A stretch of DNA of 64,000 nucleotides from Listronotus oregonensis (taxonomy: Eukaryota > Arthropoda > Insecta > Coleoptera > Curculionidae), in the NCBI GenBank assembly GCA_019359885.1, contig JAHBCN010001273.1:83834-147833 (forward strand). Direction: 5' to 3'. The stretch's first letter is position 1; each line of letters starts with the position of its first letter. Under the pieces are notes generated by a model. That model was not told the origin of the DNA and made no database searches. It saw nothing but the letters and a program-made list of their open reading frames with translations. Position numbers and translations under genes: made by a program. Shown piece by piece: positions 47,901 to 56,900 of this stretch.

Positions 47901-50900
47901 TACTTACTATTGTGGGTTCTAAAGTGCAAAAGGGTTTTTTATAAAGACGCGACGTAAAGATTTGGGGGGTTTAGGGTCTAGACACTCTGCTCATGGGTGG
48001 AAGTTGTGTTTTTTATATAGACTGTAAGGAAATGCACAAACAGCACTCCAAAAAAGCATAAAGATTACTGATTACTAAGATATCTGTTTGTGCTCTACGC
48101 ATTTCTTAAAGGAAATTTGCTTTTTTGGGTTGCCTTAATACGCATTTTAAAAAAGGGATTTAACGTTTTCTGAGACAATGCAAAAAATGGGCCAAGTCGA
48201 AGTTTGTGTCAATATCTAGAAACGATTTCTACCGTTAACCGATTGCTGTTAAAGTGCCTGTAAACTTATTCAGCAAAATGCTTCGTTATTATGGCATTAG
48301 GTCTGAATGGTAGAAATTCCAACGTCATAAAGTTTTAAATATTTTTAAACATAAATTAGGTTATTTAGTGTTTTCAGCACCATGATATACGGAGTGATCA
48401 ACAAAGTGCCTTTTATTTATTTATTATTTTATCTGTTATTATTGATGTTTTTAATATTGTTTATTAAATGTAATTTTACGTAATTAGATATATAAAAACA
48501 TTTCATCTAATGAGAATGTTTTATTTTTTAACGTTTATTAAAACATGTGGAAAATGGATTACTGGGAAACTTAAATTTACATTTATATAGGATTTTTAAT
48601 AATAAAGACTTGCAAATAACGCCTAGGAATATCGAAAACACGACATTATTCTACTATGTAAAACATTTTTCTATCCAAATGGCCCAGCACTTTGTTGATC
48701 CCTCCGTATATCATGGTACAACACCAAACAATTCTAAATTATATTTAAAAATGTTTTAAAACTTTTTAACTCGTTGTTGGAATTCCTACCATTCATACCT
48801 AATGCCATAATAACGACGCATTTTTGCTGAATAAGTTTACAGGCACCTAAACAGTATAATAACCATTAACGGTAGAAATCGCTTCGAGATATTGACACAA
48901 ACTTCAACTTGGCCATTTTTAAAACAAAACACACACATATGGTCTTTGGCGTTCAATAATTTACTCTATATTTGGTATTTCTAAATCAGCTACGATTTAG
49001 ATATTTGTTGACCCCGTATACTTATAAAATTATAACCTATCGAAAAGTGCTTAGGACATAAAAAAATTTGCATGAAATGAGCTTTCCGAATATAAAACAC
49101 TCGTTGAAATCCGTCAATCCATTTTCCAGTTATAGATTTTTAAAGAATTAATTACCAAAATTTGACGTTTAGAAGTGTATCGCAAGCCAGTGGTCCCTAA
49201 TTCAAAAACTGGCAAAAACGTCTAGAGATATTGCTAAGACCTTGGTAACAACCCATATTATAACGACCAAAAAAAATTACCACTGAATTGGGACACACTC
49301 GAATTTTTCGTTTTTTTGCAGCATTCTATTGATCACCCTGTACATCATAATAATATTCATCTTACTAAACCTAAATGCAATACAGCTCAAAGTAGAAGAA
49401 ACGCGTTTTTAAACTTCGTTTTAGATATTCAAAAAGTTAATTTCTTAAAAAGCTACAGCAGTTTGAAAATGGGTCTAAAATTAAATGGTACGATCTTTTG
49501 TTGAGCAGTTTATTATACAGTCGTAAACAATCATTAATGACTGTGGTTAAAAAATTGTGGATGATGCTAGATTCATTAGCTGCCTTACTCTATATTTTCA
49601 TTTACCTAAAATAATCTGTTCCTGGCAACAGAAATGAGTGTCTCTATCATTTTTTCATGAAAACGCTTTTCTGAATTAACTTTAACATTTAAGGACTCGC
49701 GCACTAATTTGTTACGCTAATACTGCACAGTTTGCTTGACCCAGTTTTATATTTAATGTTTGTTTAAAAACTACTCAATTAAAGCAAAATCTACTTGCTT
49801 ACTAGGCTTATATGTAAATAAAGAAAGACAGTACTTGATGAAAACTTATATTTATTCCTTTGTCTCTACAAAACCGCTGTAATTTCAAAATTATTTACTT
49901 AATTAAAACCTTTTTATATTTTCTTACACTATTATAAGTAACCTACTCTGACAAATAACAATGTGAGATCAATCATCCTAAAACAAAAAATAAAACTGCT
50001 TCGAAAATAGACCAAATTAAAATAAATTCTTTGGGTTTTTGGTTCTTGGGACCCATACGCACCTTACACGCTCGTTGCACTCCTGCACGCAGCGCGCTAA
50101 CTGATAACTATGACTGCCCTTGCTGTGCTACTCATCGCTCAAAGCGTAGTAAGAGCGGCAACGTCGCAAACGTAAAAGATTTAAAGTTATGGAAGAAATT
50201 ATGAAGATCTGTTCATTGGACCTCAGAAGTGGGTCCTTATGTTAAATTTAAGCTCTTATACTGTTAGTTCATGACGTATAAATAATACTACAAAGTTAAA
50301 ACATACCTTAATAGAAATGGGATGGAAAAGTTATAGGCTCAAATCTCGTTTAATCTTTCTACTAACTGGTGTCAAAAATAATGGCTAAAGAAATGGCCAT
50401 TCCCCTTTTTGTTGCAAACACCATATTAAGGTAGAGATCATTTTCATCAGGTGCATTATATGGAGATCCCCTATGAGCGTAACCCTTAAGATCCAAATCT
50501 TTAAACAGTACCTAAAAAAGATTTATTTTAATTTTATCTTACATTACAGTGGTCGGGAATGTTTCAAACATATGAAAAACCAAATACAATCTTATCTAGT
50601 CGGTGAACGCTTTTCGCACCGAATTGTTTGTAACTACACCGATTAGTAGAGCTGGGACGGATCCTTCAGAAAAGGATAGGAATCGAATCACCAATACGAA
50701 TCACGATTCCTTTTTAAGGAAAAAATTAATAAAATCCAGGAGTCGATTCTTATTATCGGATCACGACTGGATTATCTAGTTTGTATAGTTACAAATGGTA
50801 ACTACGACACGAATGATACTACATAATCCAGATAATAAATCAAGCGTCAAAGATTTTAGCGCGGAGCCCGAGCCGCAAAATATAATTTAACCTTATTTTA

Positions 50901-53900
50901 AAGTGTTGTATCTCAACTAAATTAGTTTTTGCTAAATATTTTTTAAATTTAAATATGTTATTACTGAGATCAACATGAAACCACCCATAAATGGAACATT
51001 TGTTCGAACTGGTTGAATATTTGCAATAAATAATAAAATGATATTGCAAGCAGTACAATAATTTTTATTTTATATTAATGCCACTGTTAAAGCTCTTTCA
51101 AGCCGTTAAAAATATTTTTTTCTACAATTTCATCCTAAGAGGTGGATTTTACGGTTCAATAATTTTAACAAACAATTAACTATGTTATAAATAATATGAG
51201 GATATATTTTTTTACATAAAAACACAATAAAACGTTTTAAACTGCCAGTTAGTAACTACTTTAAAATTACTCCCTGTAACAAAATAATTATGAATATATG
51301 TATGAAAATTGAAATGTTGGCTATTGATTACGATTAAAAGTACCGTTTTAATTTTGAAATTCCATAGCTTGCGGGTTAAAATAGGGGTGAACGTTTGGTA
51401 AAAATGTAATTAGGCTTTGATTAATACCCAGAAAAATAGAAAGTAGTAGTGTTTTTGGAACTTCATCCACCGATGGGTTAAAAGGGGGCCCCGTGGAAGC
51501 TTGTATACGAAATTCGTTCCAACTGATTTACAAACGCCATTCCTTTTAGAAATAATAACTAATAAAATATGAAAAATAAAAATGCTCAATCGCACGATGC
51601 GCGCTACGCCACCTAAGTGTGTGACAGAAGACGGAGCTCGGGGAGCCTAATGTGATGTGGACACGATGGAGTTAGAGGTGCAATATCCTAATGTGTTATA
51701 TTGTAGTTAACTTACCTCTACCATGGCTGCAATAATTTTCGGCATTCGGAAGGTGTCCACTCATTTTCGGGTCTCATTTCAGCCTACAACCCAAATTTGT
51801 TGCTTAGTAGCTTTGAAAATATGGATGATCTGGATGATCTGGGCGTATCCTGACCTTAAAATTAGGTTGTGTTTATTTAAAATGCATTTTAAAAGATACA
51901 TCACAAGATGCCTATCAACCTTCATACAGTTACAATTGCATTTTTTTTTTTCATTAAATCGCTTTAATTTTAAAAAGTTAAAATGTAGTAAAACACACCC
52001 ACCAATTCAGCCAATTCATCAAAACGATTGTAGATGTCTTCAGGATTGATTTCAGTTTTCGGTTGGCCCCATTGTGCTATAATTACAGCTCCAATCTCCA
52101 ACAACTGTCGTTCTGGAGGCAGTGATATAAATTTTTCCCATTCTCTGGCCAAATAAATTTGGCGGATATACCTGAGTACTTTGGTAGCAAAGTATATTTG
52201 AGTAAGGTTGCCTGGAGTACTAAAAAATAATTCACAACTTGAAGTGGATTTTTAAAACATATGAAAACTTAATACTAACACCTCGTCTTCCACTAATTTT
52301 TGATGTTTGCAGTATTTGAGACAGTAATTAAAAATCTAGAATTATAGAAAATGCACCCCAATATATAAAAAGGTACTCTTAAAAGGCTGAATCTCCCTTT
52401 AGAAAGTTTCCATAAAGGCCATAAAAATATTGTGTGCATAATATATATAAATGGTTTTAACTCTAAAAATCATCCGTCTATCATTTTAAATGTCACAAAT
52501 TAGGTAATTTGAGTTAAAACGTTTTTTATATTTTAAACTTATATAGATGGATTAAAGAACATTCTCAAATAATAAAATTTAAATAGCAGCAAGCCACATT
52601 TTTTTAAATCCCTATGACAGCTTATGAAGGATTACTACATAAATATATACTATATATTATACATTTACATATATACTCCTAAGTACCAGAGTACCGTGAG
52701 TGCCAGGTTTTGCGATGTTTAACCCATTCTATCCCCATGCTAATATTGCATTTTACAGCACCTTTTAGACAACGCGGTACTGCCACCACAGACGTTATTT
52801 TTTAAATTACTACTACCTAAAATATGTCTCCCCGGTTGGGAATTGAACCCGGATCGCTGACGTGGCGAGCCGAGATTCTGGCCACTACGCTATCGAGCAA
52901 AATAGACATACAAAATTTATTTATTTATTTATTTTATGAACAGTAGCCAAACGTTTTTATTTTTTATTTTTCACAAAAACCATTTAATGTTTTTGTTGCC
53001 CTAAACACAACACCTATACCCTAATAAAATCGAAAGTTTGTAAAGTTAACTTTAATAGCCAATTTTTATGTACTAATTATTTTATCTTTGTTCAGTGCTT
53101 TTTTTGGCTGCTTTTTCGTTTTTAATTATTTTTTAAATACACATATTAGTCATTCTTTTAAAAATTACGTTGATATTTATTTTACCTCAAGAATAAATCA
53201 CTACTGGGTAAAAATATTTACTAAACCTAAACATTACAACCAGTTCTACAGGAATTACGCGACGCCAGGACGGGTAAACCATCCTGTCCTCTCATGACAA
53301 AACAACGTATCTCGAAAATTATAATTTCGAGAAAATAGCCTGTAAAATTTTAACAGAATTTGAGTTCCATTTACTAAAAAAAAAATCAATTTTGTTTTGA
53401 CAATACGCTGTAACTCGAAGAATTTAATTTTTATTGCGAAACAGTTTTTTTAATTTTTTTATACGCACATTTTATCAATAATATTAGTATAATTAATTAA
53501 ATTACCATAATTTTGATGATACCCTATCTAGGGATCGACCGATATGATTTTTTGTAGCCGATACCGATAAACGCAAGGCTGATATCGACCATATATTTTT
53601 ATTACGGACATTTTGCTGCGAAAATTAGCTAAAATTGATTGACTTTTAAAAAATAAAAAAAAAACAATACAAATATAGCGTTACCCTCCCACACTGCTTA
53701 AAACAAACTCTATGTTCGTTGTCGAAAACAGTTGCTCCTAGAGACCTAAATAAGACATACATTTTTGACGCAGCGAGAATTGTAGTAACTTCTTTTTTAA
53801 TAAACAGGTCAATATACTAAGCTTAAAAATAGTTATGCCATCTAAAAATGCCATAAAAAATCAACATTAAAAGTATGAACAAATTTGAATTTCTCGCCTC

Positions 53901-56900
53901 AAAGAACCCCCAAATCCCTAATTTTGAACCGCTACGTCATTTAGTTAAGAAATTATGACGAAAAAACGAAAACAAAATTAAAAGTTTGACACCCCTGCCC
54001 CTGCTCTGTGTCCCATTACTTCTGGGACACCCTTTATAAATCAGTTAAACACAAGTAAATATGGGTTTACCAAAATTTTCCTATATTTTATTAATATAAC
54101 AGGTTCAAGCCCAATAAGCGTTAAGTGTATATTTTTTTATGAAACACTCGGGTTTAAAATGTGAACAGACTCTTGCTGAAACAAGTATGAAAAATCAAGA
54201 CAAATGTAACTGCCTAATCTTAGAATGATTAAAAGACTTGATTCAATGCAAATTAAATAAATGCACCACTTTTGACAATAATTTCATGCTCACAAAAATC
54301 AATCTACTACTTAGCTCTTTTGTCTATTGATATAAGAAGATATTATATGTTCTCATTTTTTGTTTTTTTACTCCAAATATGGAAATCTTTTACACTGTAA
54401 AACAGATAACCTGGATAACATTATAGAACAAACCGATAAACTATCCATGACAAATCTTTTATAATTTTACCCTGTTAAAAAAAAATACATTGTTATAATA
54501 ATTAGATAAGTGATAAGTATTTTAAAAAATAACTTATTTAAATGATGAACTTACTTTAAAGGAACAACATTGATACTGTCAATTTGGGTTTCTGTATTAA
54601 CAATATCCATTAAATCACTTATCAAGTAAACCATATTTTCATCTTTTTCCTTTATGATATCATACCATTCTTCCATATCACAGTTTGACAGTTCCACTCG
54701 TTTATAAAATTTCTCAGCCATTGATTCTAGAATTTCTCTAGTTTGCTTCTTTAGTTTATAAACATGGCGCAATTCTTGATAGTAAGATATTTTAGCATTA
54801 CCTAGTTTATTTCTTAATTTAGGCCACCTAAAATAAAAGATTTAAAGTGATAATGGTTCACAAAAAAATACTGGCTTTTCTTTTGCCTTTAAGGGTGTTT
54901 TTTTAAATTAGGAGCGTTTTTGGAAAAATTTATAACAGCAAAAAAAGTTTCTAAAATGCAGTTTTCTCTCTTAAGACTTAGTTATACGGGTTGTTTTCTA
55001 ATTGAATGTCAATATTTAAAGGAGCGATTTTTGGGTCCATTTTAAGAAGAAAACCTTATATAAATGTATGTCCTAAACGTCTTATTTTTTGAGATACAGG
55101 GTGGTAAAATTTTCTAAAATAAATCATTTATTATTAATATCTGTAATACCACTTTAGATATTTTAATAAAATTTGGCATACATGTACTATGTGTCGAGAA
55201 ACGTTTTTTAGTTTACCACATTTTTTAATTTTCACCAGTGGCGTTCGTACGGAATTTGACCTGCCTATTTTGGCAGACATTGATGGTACGCCACTGACTT
55301 CTCTTAAAATAAAAATTATTTTTGAAATCCCCAAGCATTTCTAAGCAAAGTTGATTACTTGATTTTTTTTTGAATCCGATACAGGGTTCTCGCTTAATAA
55401 AATAAAAACCGTTTCTCTGCCTGATCATAATAATGTAGGTAAACAGATAAATATCTAGATTTAATTTTTCTAGGTGAAAATCGTGCGTTGGACTAAAAAG
55501 ATCAAATCTGCTCATAATTTTTTTAGTCCGACGGACAGTTTTCACCCAAAAAAATTAAATCTAGATATTTCTCTGCATGGTGATATTGTTTACCGATATT
55601 GTTATGATCATGCAGATGAACGATTTTCATTTTTTAAGCGGAAACAGTGCATCGGATTGAAAAAAATCAAGTGATCAACTTTGCTTAGAAATGATGGGGA
55701 TGTCAAAAATATTTTTAATTTTAAGAGAAATCAGTGGCGTACCATCAATGTCGGCCAAAATAGGCAGGTCAAATTCCTTATGAACGCCATTGATGGAAAT
55801 TAAACAAAAACTGTGGTACACTAAAAAAATGCTTCTTGATACATAGTACATGTATGCCACATTTCATTAAAATATCCAAAGTGGTATTACAGATATTAAT
55901 AATAAATGATTTATTTTTGAAAATTTTACCTCCCTGTATCTCAAAAGTTAAGGATGTCAGTAATTTCATAATTCTAATGACACTTTTTTACGGCGTCATC
56001 AGAAAATTAATAATGTCATCAGAATTTGTTTAAAAATTAGACATAGAAAAATGCAAGTTTAAACACGATTTTAAATAAACAAAAAATATATGTTCTAAAA
56101 AAATGTTTAGGCTATATTCAAAATTATATTACAATTTTAGCTTCTTATTAAATGTATTTTTTATTCGTTTGTTTTATTGGCTATTAAAAATATTATAAAA
56201 ATAGTTTATTATTCTATTACGGAGTTCGTTCCAAAAAACCGTATAACTTTTTTTTAGACATTATTGACATAACAGCCATTCTGATGACGAAAATCATGCT
56301 GACGAAATCATCGAATGATGCGTCACACCAACGAATAATTTAAAAATATTTGCATGTTAGACTCATACCCTCAGAATGATCTATTAAATGTTACGTTAAT
56401 ACTAGTACACAGAATCATCATAGTGATTACCTTTTCAAAAATCCTACAATCATAGTGTACACTATTTCTAAATAACAAACAGACCTTATATGTTCAAGTC
56501 ATGAGAATGGCATTTTTAAAGTACATCAATGAAAATCAATGTCGAAAATAAATTACAGTATTTTATTTAAAACTTTCTTTAATCTTGTATGCGAAATATG
56601 TCTCCAAGTATAGAAGCATGATAACTTTCAAAAACAATTTTATCTTTAATTGAAATATTTGCATTCACTTTTAAAAACCGATAAACTGAACCATCATCAA
56701 AATGAGGATGTTTGCCTTAAAAAAATATTTTTTGTACCTATTGCAAGGCCAACTGCAGAAAAAATTTAGACACAAATATGTTTAAAAAATATTTTTTTAC
56801 AGGGAGGGACGATTTTTCAAATTTTTTGAAAAAACATTTTGCAAAGATCTTGCAAACTTACAGACCCAAATAAATAGGTTGGATGTTTATATTTCGATTT

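Larger units (their letters stand above)
40397..51930. repeat. Second copy of the 11.5 kb near-duplicate
   Basis: Colinear partner of 25003-36535. Landmarks: hAT derivative end 40397-40739, exon 8 40798-41069, Crypton remains 41790-42290, pogo MITE 43391-43715, exon 7 44010-44194, hAT derivative 2 44802-45875, RT fragment about 46110-46325, RTE-like tails about 46925-47465 and 51255-51640, exon 6 47586-47764, exon 5 50307-50511, exon 4 51716-51854. From about 42.0 to 48.1 kb it is full of short indels and artificial-looking homopolymer runs; 40.4-41.9 and 49.5-51.9 kb are cleaner. It is continuous with exons 3, 2 and 1 to the right. Confidence 0.85.

Noticed and set aside
25403..51854. Two tandem FBXO21 genes
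   Set aside because: Exons 1-3 and 9 occur once, the repeated part includes identical transposon insertions, and an N gap separates the copies.
52835..52905. Functional tRNA gene (-)
   Set aside because: A and B boxes are present, but the acceptor arms do not pair and the homology-like body continues, so it is a SINE.
55225..55674. Paired frames with MKTVRRTKK and MKIVRWTKK
   Set aside because: They are the two arms of one palindrome read inward; similarity follows from the repeat, not from a gene.
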